Notes: a model not told the origin generated them from the sequence alone. A DNA stretch of 6,607 nt from Lentisphaeria bacterium UBA1829 (GCA_002338895.1 DDJH01000231.1:1-6607), one strand, 5' to 3'. Shown: positions 1 to 6,417, counted from the stretch's first letter. Program-made: numbers and translations.

Positions 1-147
1 GTATAGTTTGAACTCAAAAAAGTGAAAAAATTTTTACAGAAAACTTTTGTCTCCGGAAATCCCCGCTCGTCTTTTCCTTCTCTCCGCCCGGACGGAAGCG
101 GAAGACGGAAACGCACGATTTCTGAATAGAGTATCATTTTTTCTGTA
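1..147. other. Non-coding upstream region of the hydrolase operon
   Basis: I see no convincing gene here. The left end holds two A-tracts (16-21 and 25-30) about one helical turn apart, the second running into a T-tract (31-35); such phased tracts are expected to bend DNA. Positions 69-106 have a pyrimidine-rich strand followed by a purine-rich strand and can form an imperfect hairpin: GTCTT at 69-73 pairs with AAGAC at 102-106, and TCCG at 83-86 with CGGA at 93-96. No T-run follows, so it is not a clear terminator. CGGAA occurs three times (93-97, 99-103, 106-110). CAGAAA/TTTCTG words recur at 37-43, 119-126 and 139-145. The region probably carries control sites for the promoter just downstream. 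Confidence 0.5.
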
Positions 148-185
148 TTGACAAAAGGTGGCTTCTGCGGTATAATTTCAGAAAA
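139..185. repeat. Inverted repeat bracketing the core promoter; candidate operator
   Basis: TTTTCTG at 139-145 is the exact reverse complement of CAGAAAA at 179-185. One arm ends two bases before the -35 box and the other sits on the predicted transcription start; arm centres are 40 bp apart. Further copies of the same word lie at 37-43 and 205-211 (CAGAAAA), and a longer arm TTTCTGAA at 119-126 matches TTCAGAAA at 177-184. A dimeric repressor bridging the arms would occlude the promoter. The words are short and AT-rich, so chance is possible. Confidence 0.35.
148..176 (+). promoter_or_regulatory. Consensus sigma-70 promoter of the hydrolase operon
   Basis: TTGACA at 148-153 and TATAAT at 171-176 match the bacterial housekeeping -35 and -10 consensus at all twelve positions, with the optimal 17-bp spacer. 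Transcription should start near 182-184, leaving a leader of about 28 nt before the ATG at 211. The reading frame of the first gene stays open back to a TTG at 148, but that TTG is part of the -35 box, so translation cannot sensibly begin there. No extended -10 TG is present at the expected position. A promoter this strong next to a sugar-responsive regulator suggests control mainly by repression (inference). Confidence 0.88.
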
Positions 186-210
186 GAAAATTGCGGAAAG
201 GAAGCAGAAA

Positions 211-1647
211 ATGATTTTCAATACAACACGCGGACCGTTTCTTCCGGCGTTCGGACTTGAGGAGGCCGGGACTCTTGCCCCGGTCGATTCGCGACATTCG
301 AGCGCGGAGCGCCTGAGCGTCGGATTCGAGACGCTGGACCGGGAACTGTTCGATCCGGAGGAGTGCTATGAACTGCTCGGGAAAAGCGGGGTGAAATGGG
401 CGCGCTGTCAGAGCGGCTGGTCCCGCTGCGAAAAGACACCGGGGGTCTATGATTTCGCATGGCTGGACCGGGTTGTCGATCGTTTCTGCGAGCTCGGGAT
501 CCGGCCCTGGCTGGGACTGACGTTCGGAAACCGGCTCTATTCGCCGGATGCGAAACATCCCTCCGCGGTCGGCTGTCCGCCGGTCAGCTACGGGGAACGG
601 GCCGTGCGGGCGTGGGAAAACTTTGTCCGCGCCGTTGTGGACCGTTACCGCGGCCGCGTCTCCTGCTTCGAAATCTGGAACGAACCGGACAACCGTCAGT
701 TCTGGGGGCCGGGAGCTCCTTCGCTCGATCAGTATCTGGAGCTGGTCCGCATCACGTCCGCCGTGATCCGGAAAACCAATCCGGAGGCTGAAATCGTCGC
801 CGGGGCTTTCGCCGGCGCGGCGAACGCGGTGGAGTGCCTGAAGCGCGGCATGGGGGAAATGTGCGATATCCTCTCCTATCACACCTATACGATGTATCCG
901 GAATTTTACAGCGGAAACACCGCCGCGTATCTTCAGGAGGCGATCCGCACCTTTGCGCCACATCTCAAGCTCTGGCATGGCGAGAGCGGCTGTCCCTCGG
1001 AATGCAAAGATCATTATGATGAGTGGATCCGTCTTTACCGAAGCAGTCAGGAGATCCAGGCAAAATGGCTCGCCCGCCGGATCGCCACCGATTTCCGGAA
1101 CGATCTGGAGCTCTTCAGCTACTATCATGCCAGCGATCTGACGCTGCATCCGTATGTCAACGGGGAGGGGATCCCCACCAAGGTCGGACGAATGGGGCTC
1201 ATTCAGGCTCCGGGCGCCGTTCCGAAACTCTCCTACCGCGTGATGCAGAATTTCTGCGCCCTGTTTGATTCCAGGCTCGAGAAACACGCGCTCTTCGCCC
1301 GTCCGTGCTACGATAATGTGTATGATCCCTGCGCATCGCCGGAGACTCCGCGGGATTTCTTCACCAGTCTGCTGGTCGACACCTACACCCGGAACGGCTG
1401 GCCGCTCTACCTCTATTACTATCCGGGGGATCTCCAGCGATCGGAGACTCTCGCGGCGCTGTGGGGCAACTCGTTCCAGATCCGGGCCGAAAAGGAGATC
1501 ACGGAGCCGGTCCTCGTCGATATGCTCAATGGCGCAATCTATCGTTTCCGGCGCTTTGAGGCCAATGGGGAAAACCTTGGAATCAAGTATCTTCCGGTCA
1601 CGGATTATCCTCTTGTCCTCACGGACCGGAAGGCGCTGACGGAATAA
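211..1647 (+). CDS. Cytoplasmic GH39-like glycoside hydrolase (clan GH-A)
   Basis: A 478-residue protein read as a retaining glycoside hydrolase with a clan GH-A (beta/alpha)8 barrel, closest in style to family GH39 (beta-xylosidase/alpha-L-iduronidase type). The acid/base glutamate is E158 in the motif FEIWNEPDNRQFW, and the likely nucleophile is E258 in LWHGESGCPS, about 100 residues later as expected for the clan. The barrel covers roughly residues 40-350, followed by a C-terminal beta-rich part to about 470. There is no signal peptide or membrane segment, so it should act in the cytoplasm on imported oligosaccharides. I chose ATG 211 because a purine-rich GGAAAGGAAG site at 195-204 precedes it, and because the frame upstream runs through the promoter. 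It is the first gene of the operon, 73 bp ahead of the pseudopilin. The exact sugar specificity, and whether it is GH39 proper or a neighbouring family, cannot be fixed by reading. Confidence 0.85.
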   Translation: MIFNTTRGPFLPAFGLEEAGTLAPVDSRHSSAERLSVGFETLDRELFDPEECYELLGKSGVKWARCQSGWSRCEKTPGVYDFAWLDRVVDRFCELGIRPWLGLTFGNRLYSPDAKHPSAVGCPPVSYGERAVRAWENFVRAVVDRYRGRVSCFEIWNEPDNRQFWGPGAPSLDQYLELVRITSAVIRKTNPEAEIVAGAFAGAANAVECLKRGMGEMCDILSYHTYTMYPEFYSGNTAAYLQEAIRTFAPHLKLWHGESGCPSECKDHYDEWIRLYRSSQEIQAKWLARRIATDFRNDLELFSYYHASDLTLHPYVNGEGIPTKVGRMGLIQAPGAVPKLSYRVMQNFCALFDSRLEKHALFARPCYDNVYDPCASPETPRDFFTSLLVDTYTRNGWPLYLYYYPGDLQRSETLAALWGNSFQIRAEKEITEPVLVDMLNGAIYRFRRFEANGENLGIKYLPVTDYPLVLTDRKALTE

Positions 1648-1652
1648 AACAG

Positions 1653-1685
1653 CGGCGGACCGGCTCCCCGGAGTCTCTTCCGCCG
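1653..1685 (+). other. Intercistronic stem-loop
   Basis: CGGCGGA at 1653-1659 pairs perfectly with TCCGCCG at 1679-1685, and the loop holds a second small hairpin (CCGG 1660-1663 with CCGG 1668-1671). No T-run follows, so it is not a standard intrinsic terminator. It lies six bases after the stop of the GH39-like gene and before the ribosome binding site of the pseudopilin gene. It could protect the upstream transcript end or tune expression between the cytoplasmic enzyme and the envelope proteins (inference). Confidence 0.35.
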
Positions 1686-1720
1686 ACAAACAGATTTGAA
1701 AAGAAAGGAGTGCTGTTCGG

Positions 1721-2482
1721 ATGAAACTGAAAAATTTTACGCTGATTGAACTTCTGATTACAATCGCGATTCTCGCAATCCTCGCCGGCCTTCTTCTTCC
1801 CGCGCTGAACAGCGCTCGGGAAAAAGGTCGCTCGATTGCCTGTGTGAACAACATGAAGCAGATCGGGCTTCTCTGCCATCAGTATGCGATCGACAACGAG
1901 GACCGCGAAATCCCGCTGGTTTCCGGAAGCTCCTCCTCCGATTCCGTCTGGAATTTTCCCGGGGTCTATTTCCATCAGACGATGAAGACGGATTACCGGG
2001 TCTTCTTCTGTCCGAGCATGCCTTCCAGGGATCCGGCCCGTTTCAAAATCGATACGGAAAACAACATCCGAAGCACCGTTCAGTGGTATATGGAATATGG
2101 GATGAACTACCGGATGAATTCGCTCAGCCGGGAGGCGATTCAGGCGAATCCATCCACATACGATTCCCGGAATCCGCTGGTGAGTTCCCGGAAGGCGGGA
2201 AGCGTGAAAACGCCATCCATGCGCGTACGCTATATCGATGCCTGGAACAACAATCCGTTCGACCGGCGCTCGGGGTGTTATTATCTGGATTGTTACAACT
2301 ATGCCGCTTCGTCCGCCGGACGGCCGGCAAACCGTCATACGGCAAAGGCGAACGTGCTGTTCCTGGATGGACATATCGGTCTGTCGCCGATTTTCGATTC
2401 CGAACTCGTGGCGGAGCATCCGTACTTCAAGATCTCCTGGAGTGGAACTCTGGCGGATCAGAGATGGATCTCCTATTATTGA
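1721..2482 (+). CDS. Prepilin-like (pseudopilin) protein with H-X9-DG motif
   Basis: A 253-residue protein with a type IV prepilin N-terminus: a short basic leader MKLKN, then [13 protein letters not shown] and a hydrophobic helix ending near [10 protein letters not shown] (about residue 33). Prepilin peptidase would cut before F6, leaving the conserved glutamate (E10) at position +5; the residue at -1 is Asn instead of the usual Gly. The C-terminal signature is H206, nine residues, then D216-G217 (NVLFLDGH), typical of the prepilin-type H-X9-DG family that is expanded in Lentisphaerae and Planctomycetes. Cys residues at about 41, 50 and 92 might form disulfides once exported. The ATG is supported by AAAGGAG at 1704-1710, ten bases upstream. 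It should be anchored in the inner membrane or assembled into a type II/IV-like pseudopilus. It lies between two hydrolase genes and 26 bp before the next one, so it is probably cotranscribed. Its real role in this family is unknown; a part in substrate capture or enzyme export is inference. Confidence 0.92.
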   Translation: MKLKNFTLIELLITIAILAILAGLLLPALNSAREKGRSIACVNNMKQIGLLCHQYAIDNEDREIPLVSGSSSSDSVWNFPGVYFHQTMKTDYRVFFCPSMPSRDPARFKIDTENNIRSTVQWYMEYGMNYRMNSLSREAIQANPSTYDSRNPLVSSRKAGSVKTPSMRVRYIDAWNNNPFDRRSGCYYLDCYNYAASSAGRPANRHTAKANVLFLDGHIGLSPIFDSELVAEHPYFKISWSGTLADQRWISYY

Positions 2483-2508
2483 TTCGAAAAAAGAAAGAGG
2501 ATTTTTTT

Positions 2509-5169
2509 ATGTTTACATTCCGTTTCTCCGGACACCGGGTCCTGCTTGCCGGTCTGATCTCTTTCGGCTGCTCCGTCTCCGGCGAAGAGTTGCTGCAGAC
2601 GGCGGAAACGGTTCCGGTCAAGGTGCCCGCATGGACAAACGCCCGTGCTTCCGGCGTCATCCCCGCCAACTGGGAGCTCAATACGGTTCGGGACAGTGAA
2701 TTTTCCTGTTCCATTGCAACGGAACAGGAAAAGCCGGTCTTTCTCTGCAATCTGAAGAAGGGGATGGTGTATTTCATCATTCCGGCTCCGGAGATCAAGG
2801 TCGCCGTCCCCGGCGAATTCCATATCACGATGGAGCGTCCGGCTGCCGAGTGGAACAATGAGACGATTCTCAGCGTGAAAGGCGGAAACGGGGCTCCTTC
2901 CGTATGGGGCGGCGGTTTCCTCCGGGGAATCCGTCTGGAATCCAGGGGGAAAGGCGTACACACCTGGAAGGGAACCGTCAATCCTCCCGACTGGAGAAAG
3001 GATTCCCGGTACTGGCTCCTGCTGGAACTGACCGATCCCGGACTGTACAGGATTTATTCGGTCGGAACACGTGTTCTGCCGGCGGGAAAGCCGTATTATG
3101 CGCTTCGGCCGGAGGAGAAGAAAAGCGTGAACCGGATCCGCAACAGCCGTTTCCCGCTCGGACTGCCCTGCGGGTGGTCGACCGGAGCGGTACATCGCGG
3201 TTCGATCCGTGTTTCAAAGGAGCCCGGTCCTTCCGGAGAGCGGTATCTGATTCTGGAAACCGATGTGCCGGAGACGCCGCTGAATTCCGAGGCGTTCAAT
3301 CCGGTCGATTTTTCCAAGATGAATTATGTATCGTTCTCCTACCGGGCAAAGGGAAAGTGGCACGCCCGGGTGTATACGGGGGAGGGGAGTTCCTTCCGGA
3401 TGAAAAATGTCGATCTGGAGCCGACGGAAAAGTGGAAACGGGTGATGCTGGCGTACCGGCCCTGTGAAAACGCCCGCGGACATGTTCTGCAGATCCGCGG
3501 GAACGGAAGGCTCGAACTGGACGCCGTCCGCGCCTGCGATACGCCCGATCCGGAATACCGGCCGCAGAATCGATCGGAAGTGGCTCTCGCTGTCCCGGAG
3601 AGCGCCGACGCGGCCGAGTCCAGAATCCTGTTCGATGATGAAAAGCCGCAGATCCGATATCGGCTGACCGGAGAGACGGACAAGGTCTCCATCCGCTTCC
3701 GCGCGGTGAATCTGTACGGTGAGTCGTTTGCGCTCGGATCGGTGACAAAGCCCGATGGAATGGTGGACTTTTCCGCCGCGTTGAAAAAGCGTCCGTTCGG
3801 GCAGTTCCGCATTGAGGCCGTCGCCGAGAAAGACGGTGTGGCTGTCTCGCCCGTTCATGAGATCGTGGTGACCCGGATCCCCCGTCCTCTCTTCTGGGGA
3901 AAGGATGCGCCCGGTTCGTTCTTCGGCGTCATTGCGGAACTCGACCGCTCTCTGCTCAGCATCCAGGCCGCGGGTGTCAATCATGTCCGCTTTCACGATC
4001 ACGGAGGGTTGAAGTTCACCGGGTGGTTCTTCACCGAGCCGGAACGGGGAAAGTGGAAGTTCTTTGATGCGGAGGTCGAACGCTATCGGAAACTTCATCT
4101 CACGATTTTCGGCATGCTCGGAACCACTCCGCTCTGGGCGACAAATGATCCGGAGAGCAAGGTGCTGAAGTCCAGTTACCGGACAAAATGGCTGATTCCG
4201 GTCGAACTGCGCAATTTTGAAAACTATGTCGCCGTGATTACGGAGCATTATCGGAACTCCATTCGCGAGTGGGGCGTCGGAAACGAACCCTGGGGCGGTT
4301 TCTTCAGGGAGAAGTTTCAGGATGGAAAATGGGTCCGCGGCGATCAGAATCATAATTTTGCGGAATATCAGAAGGCGGCGTACCGGGCGGCAAAAAAGGT
4401 CGATCCCGGGCTCCGGCTCGGAGGGATCAATGCGACGATCCGAAATGGAAGGTGGGCGGCCGGACTCTATCGCCGCGGGGCAAATGCCTTCTGCGATGTC
4501 GTTGAACTGCATCTCTATTCCTCCGCGTGGAACGGGTTCCCCGGGGATACTGTCGAACGGGGCGTGCGGACTGCTCTCGGTGCCATCCCATGGGGAAAAC
4601 CGCTCTGGAACACGGAAGGACAGGGGTGCGCAAGCGGAAATCTCGGTTATCCGGAGCATCCGCAGATCGGACTGAATTTGCACTCCATTGCGTGGATCAA
4701 TCAGTTCGATTATGTCCGCGATGCGGATAAGCAGGTGCGGTATCTGGTCAGCTGTCTGGCGAATGGGATGAAGAGGGTTTATCTTTACAGCGGAAAGCCG
4801 TGGAAGTATGTCGGCGTGATGGAGCCTGCGGCGTTCAGCGTCCTGGAGCAGACCGACGGGTTCCCGTCCCCTCAGCTCGCCGCTTTCTCCGCTCTCGCCC
4901 GGCGCGTCGACGGACGTTCCTTCCGCGAGGTCTTCCCGCTCGCTCCCGATCTCTGGTGTTATTTGTTCGAGTCGGACGGCGGAACCACTGCCGTGGTGAT
5001 TCCAAAGCGTTTTTCGAAGAGTGTGTCCGTTTCCTGTTCTCTGGAGAATGTCGCCGCATTTGATCTGTTCGGAAATCCGATCGTTCTTCCGGCTCTCTCC
5101 GGAGAGCATGTATGGTATCTTCAGGCTCCCGTTTCATCTGCTGTGTTGAAGAAGGCTCTTGTTCGTTGA
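2509..5169 (+). CDS. Exported multidomain clan GH-A glycoside hydrolase
   Basis: An 886-residue protein. Residues 1-25 look like a Sec signal peptide (R5, H9, R10, then the hydrophobic stretch VLLAGLISFG, with a plausible cut near VSG-EE); C21 does not sit in a good lipobox. About 30-200 is a beta-rich domain of unknown type. About 208-344 resembles a galactose-binding-like jelly roll (CBM-like), and about 355-455 is Ig-like. About 465-775 is a (beta/alpha)8 barrel with acid/base E593 in WGVGNEPWG and likely nucleophile E703 in PLWNTEGQG; about 795-886 is a C-terminal beta-sandwich. It should hydrolyse a polysaccharide or glycoconjugate outside the cytoplasm. The same frame is open back to 2083, but I chose ATG 2509 because the signal peptide starts there, AGAGG (2496-2500) lies eight bases upstream, and anything longer would overlap most of the pseudopilin gene. 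The family within clan GH-A (GH39-like or an unassigned relative) and the substrate are not determined. Confidence 0.86.
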   Translation: MFTFRFSGHRVLLAGLISFGCSVSGEELLQTAETVPVKVPAWTNARASGVIPANWELNTVRDSEFSCSIATEQEKPVFLCNLKKGMVYFIIPAPEIKVAVPGEFHITMERPAAEWNNETILSVKGGNGAPSVWGGGFLRGIRLESRGKGVHTWKGTVNPPDWRKDSRYWLLLELTDPGLYRIYSVGTRVLPAGKPYYALRPEEKKSVNRIRNSRFPLGLPCGWSTGAVHRGSIRVSKEPGPSGERYLILETDVPETPLNSEAFNPVDFSKMNYVSFSYRAKGKWHARVYTGEGSSFRMKNVDLEPTEKWKRVMLAYRPCENARGHVLQIRGNGRLELDAVRACDTPDPEYRPQNRSEVALAVPESADAAESRILFDDEKPQIRYRLTGETDKVSIRFRAVNLYGESFALGSVTKPDGMVDFSAALKKRPFGQFRIEAVAEKDGVAVSPVHEIVVTRIPRPLFWGKDAPGSFFGVIAELDRSLLSIQAAGVNHVRFHDHGGLKFTGWFFTEPERGKWKFFDAEVERYRKLHLTIFGMLGTTPLWATNDPESKVLKSSYRTKWLIPVELRNFENYVAVITEHYRNSIREWGVGNEPWGGFFREKFQDGKWVRGDQNHNFAEYQKAAYRAAKKVDPGLRLGGINATIRNGRWAAGLYRRGANAFCDVVELHLYSSAWNGFPGDTVERGVRTALGAIPWGKPLWNTEGQGCASGNLGYPEHPQIGLNLHSIAWINQFDYVRDADKQVRYLVSCLANGMKRVYLYSGKPWKYVGVMEPAAFSVLEQTDGFPSPQLAAFSALARRVDGRSFREVFPLAPDLWCYLFESDGGTTAVVIPKRFSKSVSVSCSLENVAAFDLFGNPIVLPALSGEHVWYLQAPVSSAVLKKALVR
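2701..2732. repeat. 32-bp near-perfect palindrome inside the exported hydrolase gene
   Basis: TTTTCCTGTTCC at 2701-2712 is the exact reverse complement of GGAACAGGAAAA at 2721-2732. The centre TTGCAA (2714-2719) is also self-complementary, so 30 of 32 bases fit one dyad axis, the only mismatch being A2713 against C2720. It encodes residues 65-75 (FSCSIATEQEK), about 190 nt after the start codon. It could be a protein binding site or an mRNA hairpin with a 12-bp stem; no function is shown. Confidence 0.85.
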
Positions 5170-5185
5170 GCAGAAGAGGATAAAA

Positions 5186-5221
5186 TTGGGGCGGTTGGGT
5201 TGGGGGCGAGGAGACCCCAAC
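5186..5221 (-). terminator. Candidate terminator between the convergent genes
   Basis: Read on the minus strand, three bases after the regulator stop codon, TTGGGG (complement of 5215-5220) can pair with CCCCAA (complement of 5186-5191), which is followed at once by TTTT (complement of 5182-5185). The loop is long (23 nt), and a competing local hairpin is possible: GTTGGGG at 5199-5205 with CCCCAAC at 5215-5221. On the plus strand the same local hairpin forms but has no T-run after it, so a terminator for the hydrolase operon is less clear. The plus strand here is very G-rich (GGGG, GGG and GGGGG tracts at 5188-5206). Confidence 0.4.
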
Positions 5222-5224
5222 GGC

Positions 5225-6322
5225 TTACCGGTTTCCTTTTCTCCATTCCTGGGGGGTGCAGGTGTGGATTTTATGAAAGGTTTCGAAGAAGGAGGCGGCG
5301 GTGGGGAATCCGGCTTCCTCGGCGATGGCGGAAATTTTATCGTCTGTATCAAGAAGGAGGCGGCGGGCAATATCCATACGGGCGTCGAGAAGCAGTTTTT
5401 TCGGGGAGATGCCGAGATGGCTCATAAACGTCCGGTAGACGGCGGAGACGGAGAGGTGAAACTCTTCTGCCAGATCCGCAATCTGAATGGGCGTTGCCGC
5501 ATGGCGGGTGAGATACTGGATCATTTCGCGGAGGAGAGGATGTTCGATCGCATAGAATCCGGTGCTTTTCCGTTCGATGATTTTCTGCGTGGGATCGAGT
5601 TTCAGGACGGTTCCGGATTCCTGTCCCTGAAAGACGCGGTCCAGAGCTTCGGCAAGACGCAGTCCGCGTTCATAGAGTCTGGTTTCCACGCTGGAAAGTG
5701 AGATTGCGGAGGAGTTGCAGAGGAGATCGTCGTTTCCGACTCCGAGGACGGAGAGATCTTCCGGAACGCGCAGTCCCGCGTCCAGAGCCAGATTGACCAC
5801 GTGGCCGGATTCGCGGTCGTTCTCACAGAAGATCGCGCAGGGACGGGGGAGTTTCTTCAGCAGTTCCATGCGGTTCCGGAGCCGTTTTTCCGTCATGTAC
5901 GGATAGGTCCCTGCAATGGGGATGGCGGAATATCCGTGCCGGCGGAGTTTTTCCTGGAATGCTTTTCCGCGGGCGGTTCCGGAGCAGAATGCAAAATGAG
6001 AGAATCCTTTGTGGAGAAAATAGTCCGCCGCGATGGATCCGATTTTCTCCTCATCGGAGCAGACGGTGCAGTCCGCTTTTTCCGCCAGGGTTTCCGCCGG
6101 AACCGCAATTCGGACTCCGCGTTTTCTCAGCTGCGGGAGATAATAATCCATATCTGTGATGATGGCGTCGCCGCGCCAGTTCCGTGCGCTCTCTTCCAGA
6201 TAACGGGGATATGGCGTTTCGATGTCCCATTGATGGGTCCGGGCGTAGTCCATGATTCCGCGATGCAGCCGCGGATAGTAGAAATTCAGGAGCAGAAGGA
6301 TGCGTTTATGTTGTTTGCCCAT
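5225..6322 (-). CDS. XylR-like transcription regulator (LacI-type sensor + AraC HTH)
   Basis: A 365-residue regulator of the XylR type; E. coli XylR is slightly longer, about 390 residues. Residues about 6-255 form a periplasmic-binding-protein-like sugar sensor, recognisable from LLLLNFYYPRLHRGIMDYA at the start and from CENDRESG and VPEDLSVLGVGNDDLLCN near its end. Residues about 261-362 form an AraC-type DNA-binding domain with two helix-turn-helix units: 279-301 (IADLAEEFHLSVSAVYRTF) and 328-351 (ISAIAEEAGFPTAASFFETF), ending in the usual TPQEWR. It is cytoplasmic and should bind DNA according to a sugar ligand, most likely controlling the convergent hydrolase operon whose last gene ends 55 bp away (inference). 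It reads in the same direction as, and 94 bp after, the second prepilin-like gene. No clear Shine-Dalgarno site lies before the ATG; the frame upstream has no better ATG, GTG or TTG close by, and the protein N-terminus fits the family. The ligand is unknown. Confidence 0.92.
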   Translation of the reverse strand: MGKQHKRILLLLNFYYPRLHRGIMDYARTHQWDIETPYPRYLEESARNWRGDAIITDMDYYLPQLRKRGVRIAVPAETLAEKADCTVCSDEEKIGSIAADYFLHKGFSHFAFCSGTARGKAFQEKLRRHGYSAIPIAGTYPYMTEKRLRNRMELLKKLPRPCAIFCENDRESGHVVNLALDAGLRVPEDLSVLGVGNDDLLCNSSAISLSSVETRLYERGLRLAEALDRVFQGQESGTVLKLDPTQKIIERKSTGFYAIEHPLLREMIQYLTRHAATPIQIADLAEEFHLSVSAVYRTFMSHLGISPKKLLLDARMDIARRLLLDTDDKISAIAEEAGFPTAASFFETFHKIHTCTPQEWRKGNR

Positions 6323-6356
6323 GCAGGGTAATGTAGCACGGAACAGGGATCTTTCC

Positions 6357-6417
6357 AGCGGAAATTCCCGCAGCCGGAAAAGAAAAGGTTGTTTTCTTCC
6401 GGCTGCGGAGCGGAAAT
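6357..6417. repeat. Strong hairpin bracketed by a 9-bp direct repeat
   Basis: CCGCAGCCGGAA at 6368-6379 is the exact reverse complement of TTCCGGCTGCGG at 6397-6408. The stem continues with GAAAA (6382-6386) against TTTTC (6392-6396) after a two-base bulge, leaving a GGTTG loop, about 17 bp in all. AGCGGAAAT occurs at 6357-6365 and again at 6409-6417, directly flanking the hairpin. The hairpin begins eight bases after the stop codon of the minus-strand prepilin-like gene, so it may act as a transcript end or stabiliser, although no T-run follows on either strand. The flanking repeat also resembles a target-site duplication around a miniature insertion. Confidence 0.75.

Noticed and set aside
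69..106. Imperfect hairpin upstream of the promoter as an intrinsic terminator
   Set aside because: It needs a bulge and several interruptions and has no T-run after it; described only as a possible structure.
148..210. TTG start adding 21 residues to the GH39-like protein
   Set aside because: The TTG is the first half of the -35 box and the segment contains the -10 box; ATG 211 has its own ribosome binding site.
178..1854. Long minus-strand open frame (558 codons) opposite the GH39-like and pseudopilin genes
   Set aside because: It is fully antisense to two well-supported genes, has no recognisable motif, is very rich in Arg, Ile and Pro, and is explained by GC-biased codon use.
2083..2508. 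In-frame N-terminal extension of the exported hydrolase by 142 codons
   Set aside because: It overlaps the pseudopilin gene in another frame, has no family-like sequence, and would bury the signal peptide that starts at 2509.
5095..5106. Perfect 12-bp palindrome CTCTCCGGAGAG
   Set aside because: It is short, lies within coding sequence made of common codons, and is of a size expected by chance in a window this long.
3214..5109. Long minus-strand open frame (631 codons) opposite the exported hydrolase
   Set aside because: It is antisense to the catalytic region, shows no domain pattern, and has the composition of a codon-bias shadow.
5801..6331. Plus-strand open frame of 176 codons opposite the regulator
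   Set aside because: The minus strand encodes a clear XylR-like sensor domain over the same bases; the plus-strand translation has no recognisable features.
6330..6358. Possible promoter for the regulator (TACATT with CTGGAA 17 bp upstream, minus strand)
   Set aside because: It matches only four and three of six consensus bases, and the implied transcript start would fall on the start codon; too weak to annotate.
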